A DNA stretch of 64,000 bases from Allobosea robiniae (GCF_900102525.1 NZ_FNBZ01000002.1:595267-659266); one strand, 5' to 3'. Positions 51,657-60,673 are shown, numbered from the stretch's first letter. Notes: a model not told the origin generated them from the letters alone. Numbers and translations: made by a program.

Positions 51657-51878
51657 ATGCGACCCGAACGCGTGCAACGGTTTCCCGCACCTGTTCACGC
51701 CCCCGGCTTCGGCCGACGGCCGCAAGCGGCGAACGATAATGAACCGGCGAATTCCGAAAGCATCGCGAGCATCGTGATCGGCCGCTCCCTGCTCGTCGGG
51801 GCGGCGCTGCTGGTCATCGCGTTTCTCGCCGGCTGGGGCTTCTGGCTCGGCCGTGCCGTATGGCGCCATTTCGCCTGA
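51657..51878 (+). CDS. small single-pass membrane protein, hypothetical
   Basis: This 73-residue protein has a polar N-terminal half (FPAPVHAPGFGRRPQAANDNEP) and one C-terminal transmembrane helix (IVIGRSLLVGAALLVIAFLAGWGFWLG). GAGAG sits 3 nt before the ATG. The preceding 120 nt are AT-rich and promoter-like. No function was recognised. Confidence 0.6.
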   Translation: MRPERVQRFPAPVHAPGFGRRPQAANDNEPANSESIASIVIGRSLLVGAALLVIAFLAGWGFWLGRAVWRHFA

Positions 51879-52027
51879 CCGGGTGCCGATGCGGCCTGCC
51901 GGTTCGCCGATCAGGGGCGGGCTGCCATGCGCTTGCCACGCGCCTCGCCGCGCGGCCCGATGATCCCGGCCGTTGATCCTGCACCGGCTTCTTCCGAAAA
52001 CCGCATGCCACGTTTCAGGCCGATGCT

Positions 52028-53461
52028 TCAGCGGGCGTTGGCGAAGGCCTTCCGGCTCAGAACGGTCCGGAACAGGATCCGGATGTCGAGCCAGAACGAC
52101 CAGTTGTCGATATACCAATGGTCATAGGCGACGCGCCCGGCCATCTTGGCGTCGGTATCGGTCTCGCCGCGGAAGCCGTTCACCTGTGCCCAGCCGGTGA
52201 TTCCCGGCCTGACATTGTGGCGGCGGGCATAGTTGGCGATCTTGCGTTCGAATTCGACATCATGTGCCAGCGCGTGGGGGCGCGGGCCGACGAGCGACAT
52301 GTCGCCGGCGAGGACGTTCAGGAACTGCGGCAGCTCGTCCAGGTTGTAGCGTCGCAGCAGATGGCCGAGGCGCGTGATACGGGGATCGTTGCGTTTGGCC
52401 TGAACGACGACCTTGCCGTCATCGGTGGTGGTCATCGTGCGGAACTTGAAGATCCGGAAGGCCTGCTGATTGAAGCCGTAGCGCCGCTGGCGGAAGAGCA
52501 CGGGACCGGGCGAATCGAGCCGGATCAGGACCGCGATCAGGAGGAGGAGCGGCAAGGTCAGGATGATGCCGCAGGAGGCGGCGACGATGTCGAAGGCGCG
52601 CTTGGCCGCGACTTCCACCGTCGAGAGCGGCTGGCGCGTCAAGCGCAGGCTCGACAGCGTGCCCGTATGCACGACATGCGCATTGCCGAAGCGTTCCATG
52701 ATCGGCTCGGGCGCGAGGTGGATCGCGACCGGCAGGTTCATGAAGGCGTCGACGCAGGCCGTGATGGCTTCCTGCTCGGACCAGGGGACGGCGATGAAGA
52801 CCGCGTCCGGTCGCGTCATCCGGCAGTTCGCGACGGCGGCTGTGAGATCGGCGGCAAGCGCGGCTTCGCCGCCCGATTTCAGAAAGGCGACGTCGGTGAC
52901 TGCGAAGCCCATATGCCAGGGCTTGTGCCGTGAAACGAAGGACATGATGTTCGCTTCCCGCCCGATGAGAAAAGCGCGCTCGGCGGTGATCCGTCCGCTC
53001 CGGCTGCCGGCGGCGACCAGCCGGACGACGGCCGAGCGGGACAGCGCAATGACGGGGATGCCGCAGAGATAGGTCGCGACCATCACGATGCGTGAATAAT
53101 GGTCCGCGATCTTGGCGAGGAACAGCAGGGCCAGGAAGGCGACGAGGGTGATGTTCCAGACGGCGAAGGCCGAACCCATCTGTCCCCGTGCCGAGAGGTA
53201 ATTCGCGATCTGATAGCGTCCACGCATCAGATTGACGAAGACGAACAGCGTCGCGAGCATCGCCGCCAGCTCCCGCGTGGAGCGGTCAACGCCCGGCAGG
53301 CCGGTCGCGCCGAGGTGATAGGCGAAGGACACCGCATAGACGAGGGAGGCGACAACTGCCGCATCGCAGGCCGCCGTCAGGGGGCCGAGCCAAAGCCGCC
53401 CGAGACCCGCATAATTGTCGGGCAGAGCCTGCGGCATATCGCTCAGATCATTGACGCTCAT
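52028..53461 (-). CDS. undecaprenyl-phosphate sugar transferase (ExoY/WcaJ-type)
   Basis: This 477-residue polyisoprenyl-phosphate hexose-1-phosphate transferase starts the lipid-linked repeat unit of an exopolysaccharide. Four N-terminal transmembrane helices (about 28-160) precede a Rossmann-like region. The C-terminal ExoY domain begins AAKRAFDIVAASCGIILTLPLL and has SPGPVLFRQRRYG, FRTM, LGHLLRRYNLDELPQFLNVLAGDMSLVGPRP and RHNVRPGITGWAQVNG. GGGAG is 4 nt before the ATG. No other glycosyltransferase genes are adjacent, only a VanZ-like gene upstream. Confidence 0.92.
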   Translation of the reverse strand: MSVNDLSDMPQALPDNYAGLGRLWLGPLTAACDAAVVASLVYAVSFAYHLGATGLPGVDRSTRELAAMLATLFVFVNLMRGRYQIANYLSARGQMGSAFAVWNITLVAFLALLFLAKIADHYSRIVMVATYLCGIPVIALSRSAVVRLVAAGSRSGRITAERAFLIGREANIMSFVSRHKPWHMGFAVTDVAFLKSGGEAALAADLTAAVANCRMTRPDAVFIAVPWSEQEAITACVDAFMNLPVAIHLAPEPIMERFGNAHVVHTGTLSSLRLTRQPLSTVEVAAKRAFDIVAASCGIILTLPLLLLIAVLIRLDSPGPVLFRQRRYGFNQQAFRIFKFRTMTTTDDGKVVVQAKRNDPRITRLGHLLRRYNLDELPQFLNVLAGDMSLVGPRPHALAHDVEFERKIANYARRHNVRPGITGWAQVNGFRGETDTDAKMAGRVAYDHWYIDNWSFWLDIRILFRTVLSRKAFANAR

Positions 53462-53604
53462 CTCTCTCCCGCCCGGCTTGCGCATGTTCCGTAGCGGCAC
53501 GATGTGCCGGTCTGGAGCATGGTGGGAGCAGAGTGGCAAGGCGCATGCCGCGGCGATGCGGGCCAGTTTGGCGCAGGTGAGGGCTTTTTTTGGGGACAAG
53601 GAAG

Positions 53605-53631
53605 CCTGTGCCGACAGCGTGCCGGCACAGG
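53605..53631. repeat. hairpin with perfect 9-bp arms upstream of the sugar transferase gene
   Basis: CCTGTGCCG and CGGCACAGG flank a 9-nt loop just 3' of the VanZ-like gene. A run of seven Ts on the plus strand lies on the wrong side for a minus-strand terminator, so it looks structural or regulatory. Confidence 0.4.
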
Positions 53632-53646
53632 TTGTGCCAGGATGAA

Positions 53647-54021
53647 TCAGGCAGGCTTGCGGAAGCGCTGCGCCATCGTGTCGAAGGTGGCGGAGAGGAT
53701 GCTGCCGAGCGTTGCGCCGGCGACCTTCACGATCGCATCATGCGGCAGGCCGTGGCGGGTCTTTTCCAGCGTCTGGAGCCATTCGAGGCCGATGGCGAGG
53801 GCGACGATGCCCGCCAATACGAGCCAGCGCTGCCGCGGATAGGCGAAGGCGAAGGTCGCGCCGGCTGCAAAAAAGGCGAGGAAGCGCTCAAGATCCGCAC
53901 CCAGCAGCGGAATATGCGGGCGCACTCCCAGCGGCGACAGCGTCGAGAACAGGATCGCCAGCAGCGCGGCCCAGCCCGCGAACGCGGCAAGGCGGCGAAG
54001 CTTTTCAAGCGAAGGAATCAA
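53647..54021 (-). CDS. VanZ-like membrane protein
   Basis: This 124-residue protein has three hydrophobic segments and the VanZ-type pattern ILFSTLSPLGVRPHIPLLGADLERFLAFFAAG, then ALAIGLEWLQTLEKTRHGLPHDAIVKVAGATLGS. In VanZ families the histidine and Asp residues are conserved. The start is TTG at 54021, with GGAG 7 nt upstream; no ATG fits the family start. The sugar transferase gene starts 185 nt away on the same strand, so a link to surface polysaccharide is possible. Confidence 0.82.
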   Translation of the reverse strand: MIPSLEKLRRLAAFAGWAALLAILFSTLSPLGVRPHIPLLGADLERFLAFFAAGATFAFAYPRQRWLVLAGIVALAIGLEWLQTLEKTRHGLPHDAIVKVAGATLGSILSATFDTMAQRFRKPA

Positions 54022-54258
54022 GGCCGGGCTCCGGACGAACAGCGAGACGGGCAGGCGAGACCGGGACCAGCGCCGGCAGAAGCGCGCGAAAGCCGGTTTT
54101 ATGACAATGCAAAAACGACGAAGCAATGGCGGCGGCGAGAGTTTTGGCCGGGCCTTATGAATTTTCTCTTCGTCATGGGCTTTTCCGGCATCCAGGCCTT
54201 TGATCCCGCATCGGCTTTTCCTGAGAATCGCGGGATTGCTCCCAATTTTCATACAGTC

Positions 54259-54302
54259 GCATTTTCCACACGCGAACCGGTGCCCACTTCGCCCGAAAAT
54301 GC
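54259..54302. repeat. dispersed repeat, family B, copy 3
   Basis: GCATTTTC and GAAAATGC bound the element, with CGCGAACCGGTGCCCACTTC inside. It differs from copy 2 at few positions and ends 36 nt before the racemase-like gene. Confidence 0.7.
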
Positions 54303-54338
54303 TCTAGCTTGCTGACACATCGGCAGATGGGAGGCTTG

Positions 54339-55088
54339 ATGACCGGGATTTCGACAGCGTCCGCGGCGGAGCGGATCGCGCGGGGCGGCAAGGCGATCTA
54401 TGGCGTTCCGTTGGGCATCCTGATGCTGGAGGCGCGCTTCCCGCGGATTCCCGGCGACATGGGCAACGGCACGACCTGGCCTTTCCCGGTGCTGTACCGC
54501 GTCGTTGGCGGTGCCAGCCCCGAGAAGGTCGTGCTCAGGGGCGCTGCCGGCCTGCTGCCCGATTTCATCGAGGCGGCGCGCGATCTCGTCCGGCTCGGCG
54601 CCGAGGCGATCACCACCAATTGCGGCTTCCTCTCGCTCTTCCAGCGCGAGCTCGCGACGGCTGTCGGCGTGCCGGTCGCGACCTCGTCCCTGATGCAGGT
54701 GCCCTGGGTGCAGGCGACGCTGCCACCCGGCAAGCGCGTCGGCGTCGTCACGGTCTCGGCGGCGACGCTGACGCCGGCGCATCTCGAGGCGGCCGGGGTG
54801 CCGCTCGACACGCCCGTCACCGGTACGGAGAACGGGCGCGAATTCTTCCGCGTCCTGATCAAGGCCGAGAAGGACGACATGGATGTCGCGCTCGCCCGGC
54901 AGGACGTGGTGCAGGCGGCGCTCGATCTCGTCGCCGGCCACCCCGACATCGGCGCCATCGTGCTGGAATGCACGAACATGCCGCCCTATGCGGCCGATGT
55001 GCAGGCGGCGACCGGGCTGCCGGTCTACGACATCTATTCGCTGATCAGCTGGTTCCACGCCGGCCTGCGACCGCGCCGCTTCGGCTGA
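54339..55088 (+). CDS. aspartate/glutamate racemase-family protein
   Basis: This 249-residue protein has the two catalytic Cys of the Asp/Glu racemase/hydantoin racemase fold: Cys95 (TNCGFLS) and Cys211 (ECTNMPPY). It could racemise an amino acid, a hydantoin or a related acid. ATG 54339 has GGGAGG 4-5 nt upstream. It converges on the dehydrogenase gene, separated by 3 nt. Confidence 0.86.
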   Translation: MTGISTASAAERIARGGKAIYGVPLGILMLEARFPRIPGDMGNGTTWPFPVLYRVVGGASPEKVVLRGAAGLLPDFIEAARDLVRLGAEAITTNCGFLSLFQRELATAVGVPVATSSLMQVPWVQATLPPGKRVGVVTVSAATLTPAHLEAAGVPLDTPVTGTENGREFFRVLIKAEKDDMDVALARQDVVQAALDLVAGHPDIGAIVLECTNMPPYAADVQAATGLPVYDIYSLISWFHAGLRPRRFG

Positions 55089-55091
55089 GCG

Positions 55092-56015
55092 TCACTCGCT
55101 GACGAGCTTGCGGGCGCGCAGCAGCGCCAGCAGCCCTTCGTCGCGGCGCTCTTCGAGCTGCGCGATCGTGCGCCCCGCGGCTTCCTCCGCCACGCCCTCG
55201 ATGATCCGTTGCTGGACGTCTTCGTCGAGGGAAGGCGTCCCGAGGGATTGCCAGCGCCGGACCTGGCTCGGCCCGAGATGGGCGAGATAGCCGGCGATGC
55301 CGCCTTCGCCGCCGCCGAGATGGTAGGTCATGTGCGGCCCCATCAGGGCCCAGCGCAGGCCGGGGCCGTTGCAGAGCGCGGCATCGATCTCGGCGACGCT
55401 GGCGACGCCCTGCTCGACCAGGTAAACCGCCTCCCGATAGAGCGCGGAAGCCAGCCGGTTGGCGACATGGCCGGGCATCTCGCGCTGGAGGACGACCGGG
55501 CGCCGGTCGAGGCTGCGATAGAAGGCGGCGGCGCGATCGACGATCGCCTCATCCTCGCCGACGATCTCGACCAGCGGCACGAGATGCGGCGGGTTGAAGG
55601 GATGGGCGACGATCACCCGGCGCTTGTTCCGGCAATCGGCCACAATCGTGCTGCGCAGCAGGGCCGAGGTGCTGCTGGCGATGATGATCTCAGGCGGCAG
55701 CTCCGCATCGAGACGGGAGAGCAGCGCGCGTTTGGCGGATTCGTTTTCGGGGCCGTTCTCCTGAACGAAATCAACCCCTTGCAGAGCTTCATCGAGATCA
55801 TTCGTGAACTGATACTGGCCGGTATTGGCCAGCCCGAGCGCGGCGAGCTGCTCGCGCGCCCGCTCGACCGTGTGGCGGAACTTCTCCTCCGCGCCGGGCG
55901 CGGGATCGTAGGCTGAAACGTTCAGGCCATGGCCCATGGCGAGCGCGGCCCAGGAACTGCCGATCAGCCCGGCGCCGATGACGGCGATGCGCTCGATGTC
56001 GCGGATATCCTGCAT
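55092..56015 (-). CDS. 3-hydroxyacyl-CoA dehydrogenase-like (possible L-gulonate 3-dehydrogenase or carnitine dehydrogenase)
   Basis: This 307-residue NAD-dependent protein has the GAGLIGSSW Rossmann motif at 14-22. ASSTSALLRS, HPFNPPHLVPLVEIVG and PGHVANRLASALYREAVYLVEQG are typical of lambda-crystallin/3-hydroxyacyl-CoA dehydrogenases. Its ATG shares one base with the stop of the upstream dehydratase gene (TGATG), so the two are coupled. The link to a sugar-acid pathway favours a polyol or gulonate dehydrogenase over a fatty acid enzyme (inference). Confidence 0.85.
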   Translation of the reverse strand: MQDIRDIERIAVIGAGLIGSSWAALAMGHGLNVSAYDPAPGAEEKFRHTVERAREQLAALGLANTGQYQFTNDLDEALQGVDFVQENGPENESAKRALLSRLDAELPPEIIIASSTSALLRSTIVADCRNKRRVIVAHPFNPPHLVPLVEIVGEDEAIVDRAAAFYRSLDRRPVVLQREMPGHVANRLASALYREAVYLVEQGVASVAEIDAALCNGPGLRWALMGPHMTYHLGGGEGGIAGYLAHLGPSQVRRWQSLGTPSLDEDVQQRIIEGVAEEAAGRTIAQLEERRDEGLLALLRARKLVSE

Positions 56016-57748
56016 CAGTGGATCTCGGGCTCCGGCACCTTCGTCGTTCCCTCCAGATAATCGAAATCGCAGCCCTTGTCGGCCTGGCGGATATGCGCCG
56101 CCGACATCTTGCCCCAGCCGCGCGGATAATCGCGGTCCGGCGGCGTCCAGACGGCGAGGCGGGCGGCGATCTCGGCCTCGGTGAGATTGACCGAGATGCT
56201 GCGCGCCTCGACATCGACGCTGATGATGTCGCCGGTCTGCACCGCGGCGAGCGGACCCTTGATATAGGCCTCCGGCGCGACATGGAGGATGCAGGCGCCG
56301 TAGCTGGTGCCGGACATGCGGGCATCCGAGATGCGGAGCATGTCGCGCACGCCCTGCTTCAAGAGCTTCTTCGGGATCGGCAGCATGCCCCATTCCGGCA
56401 TGCCGGGGCCGCCGACCGGGCCGCAATTCTTCAGCACCATGATGTGGTCTGCGGTGACGTCGAGATTCTCGTCGTTCACGGCTTTCATCATCGCATCGTA
56501 ATGCTCAAAGACGAGGGCCGGGCCGGAATGCTTGAGCAGCCGCGGCTCGGCGGCGGAGGGCTTGATGACGCAGCCATCGGGCGCGAGGTTGCCCTTGAGC
56601 ACGGCGAGGCCGTTCGCGGTCGATACGGGTTTGTCGAGTGGGCGGATGACGTTGTCGTCGTAGACCTTGGCGAGTGCGATGGTCTCGGCGATCGGCTTGC
56701 CGGTCACGGTCATCGCATCGGTGTGGAGCTTGCTTTCGAGCTGCTTCAGCAGCGCGGGCAGGCCGCCGGCGTAAAAGAAATCCTCCATCAGGAAATCGCC
56801 GGAGGGGCGCAGGTTCGCGACGACGGGGACATTGCGCGAGAAGGCGTCGAAATCATCCGGCGTCAGCGGCACGCCGGCGCGGCCGGCCATGGCGACGAGA
56901 TGGATGATCGCATTGGTCGAGCCGGCGACGGCCATATGCACCGTCAGCGCGTTCTCGAAGCTCTTGCGGGTGAGAATCTGATCCGGCGTCAGGTCCTCCC
57001 AGACCATCTCGACGATGCGCTTTCCGGCAGCTGCGGCCATGCGGGGATGGGCGGCGTCGGCAGCGGGGATGGCGGAGGCGCCGGGCAGGGTGAGGCCCAA
57101 AACCTCGGCATGACTCATCATCGTCGCGGCGGTGCCCATCACCATGCAGGTGCCATAGGAGCGGGCGATGCCGCTTTCCATGTCCTTCCAGTCGCTGTCG
57201 GTGATATTGCCGGCTTCCTTCTCGGCCCAGTATTTCCAGACGTCCGCGCCCGAACCCAGCACCTTGCCGGCCCAGTTGCCGCGCAGCATCGGCCCGGCCG
57301 GGACGAAAATGAAGGGCAGGCCCGCGCTGCAGGCGCCCATGATCAGGGCCGGCGTGGACTTGTCGCAGCCGCCGAGCAGGACGGCCCCGTCGAGCGGGTG
57401 GGAGCGGATCGATTCCTCGGTCTCCATCGCCAGGAAGTTGCGATAGAGCATGGTCGTAGGCTTCTGATATTGTTCGGAAACCGACATCACCGGGATCTCG
57501 ATCGGGAAGCCGCCGGCCGCCCAGACCGCGCGCTTCACCGCCTCGGCGCGGTCGCGCAGATGGGTGTGGCACGGGTTGATCTCGGACCAGGTATTGATGA
57601 TGCCGATGACCGGCTTGCCCATGAACTCTTCATGGCCGAACCCCATCTGCAAGGCCCGCGAGCGGTGCCCGAAGGAGCGCAGGTCGCTCGCCCCGAACCA
57701 GCGCCAGCTACGCAGGGTCTCGGGCGTCTTGCGGGGGCGGGCGGACAT
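56015..57748 (-). CDS. IlvD/Edd dehydratase, probable L-arabinonate dehydratase
   Basis: This 577-residue [Fe-S] dehydratase has cluster cysteines Cys60 (NPCHTH), Cys128 (GGCDKS) and Cys201 (GTCMVMG). Spacing of 68 and 73 residues is as I recall for the characterised Rhizobium L-arabinonate dehydratase. Other landmarks are GDFLMEDFFYAGGLPALLKQL and SDARMSGTSYG. It makes 2-keto-3-deoxy sugar acid from a pentonate or hexonate. The DapA-family gene next to it could then act on the product. It is coupled to the dehydrogenase gene by a 1-nt overlap. Confidence 0.87.
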   Translation of the reverse strand: MSARPRKTPETLRSWRWFGASDLRSFGHRSRALQMGFGHEEFMGKPVIGIINTWSEINPCHTHLRDRAEAVKRAVWAAGGFPIEIPVMSVSEQYQKPTTMLYRNFLAMETEESIRSHPLDGAVLLGGCDKSTPALIMGACSAGLPFIFVPAGPMLRGNWAGKVLGSGADVWKYWAEKEAGNITDSDWKDMESGIARSYGTCMVMGTAATMMSHAEVLGLTLPGASAIPAADAAHPRMAAAAGKRIVEMVWEDLTPDQILTRKSFENALTVHMAVAGSTNAIIHLVAMAGRAGVPLTPDDFDAFSRNVPVVANLRPSGDFLMEDFFYAGGLPALLKQLESKLHTDAMTVTGKPIAETIALAKVYDDNVIRPLDKPVSTANGLAVLKGNLAPDGCVIKPSAAEPRLLKHSGPALVFEHYDAMMKAVNDENLDVTADHIMVLKNCGPVGGPGMPEWGMLPIPKKLLKQGVRDMLRISDARMSGTSYGACILHVAPEAYIKGPLAAVQTGDIISVDVEARSISVNLTEAEIAARLAVWTPPDRDYPRGWGKMSAAHIRQADKGCDFDYLEGTTKVPEPEIH

Positions 57749-57790
57749 GGGCTTTTCCTCGAATTCTTGTCGTTCTAACCGGCGCCGGAG

Positions 57791-57882
57791 GCGTGATCGG
57801 GCTTGACCCGATCATCTCGGAAACCAGTGTCATCTTGTCATGAGATTCTCGGGGCTGCGCTATGCTCCGCCCGAGAATGACG
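57791..57882. repeat. dispersed palindromic repeat, family A, copy 3
   Basis: GTGATCGGGCTTGACCCGATC and the GAGATTCTCGGG/CCCGAGAATGACGG pair repeat the layout of copies 1 and 2. It sits between the DapA-family gene stop and the dehydratase start, on one transcriptional unit. Confidence 0.7.
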
Positions 57883-57887
57883 GCTCG

Positions 57888-58805
57888 TCACTCAGCGGCA
57901 GCCTTCACGGTACCCCAGCTCGACACGATGCCGCGCAGCTCTGCCCGCTCGGCCTCGTTCAGTTCGGGCAGGCCGGGGAGGCGGACCGGGCCAACATTCG
58001 TGCCGAGCAGGCCGAGCGCCTCCTTCACCACCGTGACATTGGCGCCGTTGCCATATTTGGTGCGCAGCTTCTCAAAGCCGGCGATGGCGTCGACCTCGCG
58101 ACGGGCGGTGTCGTAATCGCCGGCTTCCAGAGCGCGCCAGACGGCGAGCGAGCGTTCCGGCGCGACATTGATCAGGCCCGAGGTGAAGCCACGGGCGCCG
58201 AGCGCATGGAAGGGCGCGGCCCAGCCTTCGGCGAGGCCGCAGATCCAGTTGGCGGAAGAGCCTTCCGTCTCGCGCACGCAATCGGCGAGCAGCATCATGT
58301 TGTTCGAGGCGAATTTCACGCCGGCGACGTTGGCGTGGGTCGCGACGCGGATCAGGTCCTTCACGCCGATCGCGTCCGAGCGGATATAGGCGACGAGCGG
58401 GATCGTCAGCGCTTCGGCGATGGCGAGGATGTAGTCGGCCTGGGATTGCGGGGCGGCGAAGGGGTCGAGCGGGTGATGCACCATCGCGGCATCGCAGCCG
58501 GCTTGGGCCGCCAGCTTGCCGGTCGCCACGGCTTCGCGCAGCGAGCGGCCGATGCCGGCGGTGACCAGCGCCTTGCCGGCGGCGGCTTCGGCAGCGGTCG
58601 CATGCGAGCGCTCCACCTCGGCCGTCGTCATCGGATAGAATTCGCCGGTATTGCCGGCCGAGACGATGTTGTGAATGCCGGCTTCCGCGATGCGCCGGAC
58701 GATCCTGCCGGTCAGCGCCCAGTCGGCTTCGCCATCCGCCTTCCAGGCGGTGACGTGGACGCCGGAAATGCCGCGCAGCGCGCGGCGCACCTTGTCATTC
58801 GTCAT
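57888..58805 (-). CDS. DapA/dihydrodipicolinate-synthase family protein (2-keto-3-deoxy acid dehydratase/aldolase)
   Basis: This is a 305-residue class I TIM barrel. GNTGEF at 51-56, Tyr140 (VAYIRS) and the Schiff-base Lys164 (AGVKFASNN) are all in place. It is most likely the L-2-keto-3-deoxyarabonate dehydratase or an aldolase of the same pathway as the adjacent dehydratase. Its start overlaps the stop of the GntR gene by 11 nt, so they are co-transcribed. A family A repeat separates it from the dehydratase downstream. Confidence 0.88.
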   Translation of the reverse strand: MTNDKVRRALRGISGVHVTAWKADGEADWALTGRIVRRIAEAGIHNIVSAGNTGEFYPMTTAEVERSHATAAEAAAGKALVTAGIGRSLREAVATGKLAAQAGCDAAMVHHPLDPFAAPQSQADYILAIAEALTIPLVAYIRSDAIGVKDLIRVATHANVAGVKFASNNMMLLADCVRETEGSSANWICGLAEGWAAPFHALGARGFTSGLINVAPERSLAVWRALEAGDYDTARREVDAIAGFEKLRTKYGNGANVTVVKEALGLLGTNVGPVRLPGLPELNEAERAELRGIVSSWGTVKAAAE

Positions 58806-59496
58806 AGTCCAGTCCCTCCGCATCCGCGCCGAAGACCAATCGTACATGGGCCTTCGCCGAGCGGACGATGTGACGGCGCATCCTGAGCTCGGCGAGCGCG
58901 GGATCGCGCGCCAGGAGCGCCTCGTAGATGTCCCGATGTTCCTCGAAGCCGCGGCGGCGCTCATCCAGCTCAGAGTGCAGGGCGATGCGCTGGGCATGGT
59001 CGTACATGCGCTGGCCGTCGAGCCGGCGTTCCAGATAGGTGCAGCCGGAGATGCGATGGATCGCGCGGTGATAGGCCTCGTTCAGCGCGACGAGATCTTC
59101 GAGGTCGCCATGTTCGGTCGCCTGCTCCATCTGGGCGATGAGCTGGCCGAGCTCGGCTGCGCCGACCTTGGTCAGATGGTTCGCCGCGATATGGGCCATG
59201 ACGCTTTCGAGCGCGGCACGGCCGAGCGCCATCTCCAGCGCCTGACGGGGGGAGAATTCGACGAAGACGCCGCGCCGCGCCTCGGTCCTGACCAGCCCCT
59301 CGCTTTCGAGCTTGCGGATCGCGTCCTTCACCGGGGTGGTGCTGACGCCGAGCATCTCGGCGAGATGGCGTTCGTTCAGCCGCTCGCCATTGCGGAAGCG
59401 CCCGGCGACGATGGCGCGGCGCAGGCGCTCGTGGACATGCTCGCGCAGCGAGCGCAGCAGATCGGGAGCGACAGGTTCGACGGCAGGCTGCAACAT
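58795..59496 (-). CDS. GntR-family regulator (FadR/FCD type)
   Basis: This 233-residue regulator has a winged HTH at about 18-78 (ERHLAEMLGVSTTPVKDAIRKLESEGLV) and an FCD domain with the ligand/metal residues YHRAIH and MRRHIVRSAKAH. The ATG at 59496 has GGAAG in front. It is the first gene of the operon with the DapA-family gene. An 18-bp palindrome lies between it and the divergent solute-binding gene and is its likely site. Confidence 0.9.
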   Translation of the reverse strand: MLQPAVEPVAPDLLRSLREHVHERLRRAIVAGRFRNGERLNERHLAEMLGVSTTPVKDAIRKLESEGLVRTEARRGVFVEFSPRQALEMALGRAALESVMAHIAANHLTKVGAAELGQLIAQMEQATEHGDLEDLVALNEAYHRAIHRISGCTYLERRLDGQRMYDHAQRIALHSELDERRRGFEEHRDIYEALLARDPALAELRMRRHIVRSAKAHVRLVFGADAEGLDYDE

Positions 59497-59589
59497 GATT
59501 CTTCCGCGGCGCGCGGCCGAAACCGCCTCGTCGCGGTGGTCGGCCCTGCGCCATGAGCCATCAAGACAGCACAAAGCGCCGTGTGCGGC

Positions 59590-59607
59590 AATCTGAAATT
59601 TCAGATT
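59590..59607. promoter_or_regulatory. 18-bp perfect palindromic operator
   Basis: AATCTGAAATTTCAGATT is its own reverse complement over all 18 bases, between the GntR gene and the divergent TTT solute-binding gene. It is the best candidate for the GntR operator that controls both directions. Confidence 0.65.
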
Positions 59608-59693
59608 TCAAACTCGCAATCCTGTGCTATCGCTTGGGGTAAGCGCCCGCCACGAGGTGCGAGCGGATTGGCCGCAACGGGAGGAACGAACCG

Positions 59694-60665
59694 ATGAGCA
59701 TTACACGCAGGACCGTCATCGCCGCCGCCTGTCTCGCCGCGGCAGGCCCCGCCTTCGCGCAGGGCGAGTATCCCGGCAGCAAGGTCGTCACCATCGTCGT
59801 GCCCTTCGCGGCCGGCGGCACCACCGACCTGCTCGGGCGCATTCTGGCCGATCGGCTGGGCCAGCGGCTCGGCGGCAAGTTCATCGTCGAGAACCGGCCC
59901 GGCGCCGGCGGCAATACCGGCGTCGCCGCCGTGGCGCGCGCTCCGGCCGATGGTTACACGCTGACCATGGGCACGGTGTCGAGCCATGCGATCAACCCGG
60001 CCGTCTATGCCCGGCTGCCCTTCGACCACATCAAGGATTTCGCGCCGATCTCGCAGGTGGCGAGCGTGCCGAACATCCTGATGGTCAATATCGACCTGCC
60101 GGCCAAGACCGTGCCGGAGCTGATCGAGCTCCTGAAGAAGAACCCCGGCAAGTACTCCTTCGGTTCGTCCGGAGCGGGCACCTCGACCCATATGGCGGCC
60201 GAGCTGTTCAAGGTCTCGACCGGGACCGACATGGTGCATGTGCCCTATCGGTCGAGCGGGCAGGTGACGCAGGACCTGCTCTCCGGCCAGATCCAGATCA
60301 CCTTCGACAACATCACCATCGCCTGGCCGCATGTGCAGGCGGGCAAGATCCGCGCGCTCGCGACCGCGACGCCAAAGCGGCTCGCGGTTGCCCCGGACCT
60401 GCCGGCGCTGTCGGAGTTCATTCCGGGCTACGATGCCAGCTCATGGCACGGCTTCTTCGCGCCGTCGGCGGTGCCGAAAGAGATCGTCGCCAAGCTCTCG
60501 GCGGAGACGCAGGCGATCATGAAGGAACCGGCGGTGATCGAACAGCTCAAGAAGCTCGGCGTCGATCCGGTCGGATCGAGCCAGGAGCAGTTCACCGCCC
60601 ATATCGCCTCCGAGACCAGGCGCTGGGCCGAGGTCGCGCAGAAGGCGAACGTCAAGATCGAGTGA
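59694..60665 (+). CDS. tripartite tricarboxylate transporter (TTT) substrate-binding protein, Bug family
   Basis: This 323-residue Bug protein has an N-terminal signal (TRRTVIAAACLAAAGPAFAQ), probably Tat. It shows VVPFAAGGTTDLLGRILA, ENRPGAGGNTG, GAGTSTHMAAELFK and WHGFFAPSAVPKEIV, all typical of TctC-like binding proteins. They bind carboxylic acids or amide ligands for the TctAB permease. The permease is not in the window, so it is an orphan binding protein. GGGAGG lies 9 nt upstream. The GntR regulator is divergent. Confidence 0.92.
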   Translation: MSITRRTVIAAACLAAAGPAFAQGEYPGSKVVTIVVPFAAGGTTDLLGRILADRLGQRLGGKFIVENRPGAGGNTGVAAVARAPADGYTLTMGTVSSHAINPAVYARLPFDHIKDFAPISQVASVPNILMVNIDLPAKTVPELIELLKKNPGKYSFGSSGAGTSTHMAAELFKVSTGTDMVHVPYRSSGQVTQDLLSGQIQITFDNITIAWPHVQAGKIRALATATPKRLAVAPDLPALSEFIPGYDASSWHGFFAPSAVPKEIVAKLSAETQAIMKEPAVIEQLKKLGVDPVGSSQEQFTAHIASETRRWAEVAQKANVKIE

Positions 60666-60673
60666 GCCACAGC

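Noticed and set aside
53575..53640. Hairpin with a T-run as terminator of the VanZ-like gene
   Set aside because: The T-run is on the wrong side of the hairpin for minus-strand transcription, so only the hairpin was listed.
56018..57778. 586-codon frame antisense to the L-arabinonate dehydratase-like gene
   Set aside because: It is antisense shadow with no motif and no ribosome-binding site.
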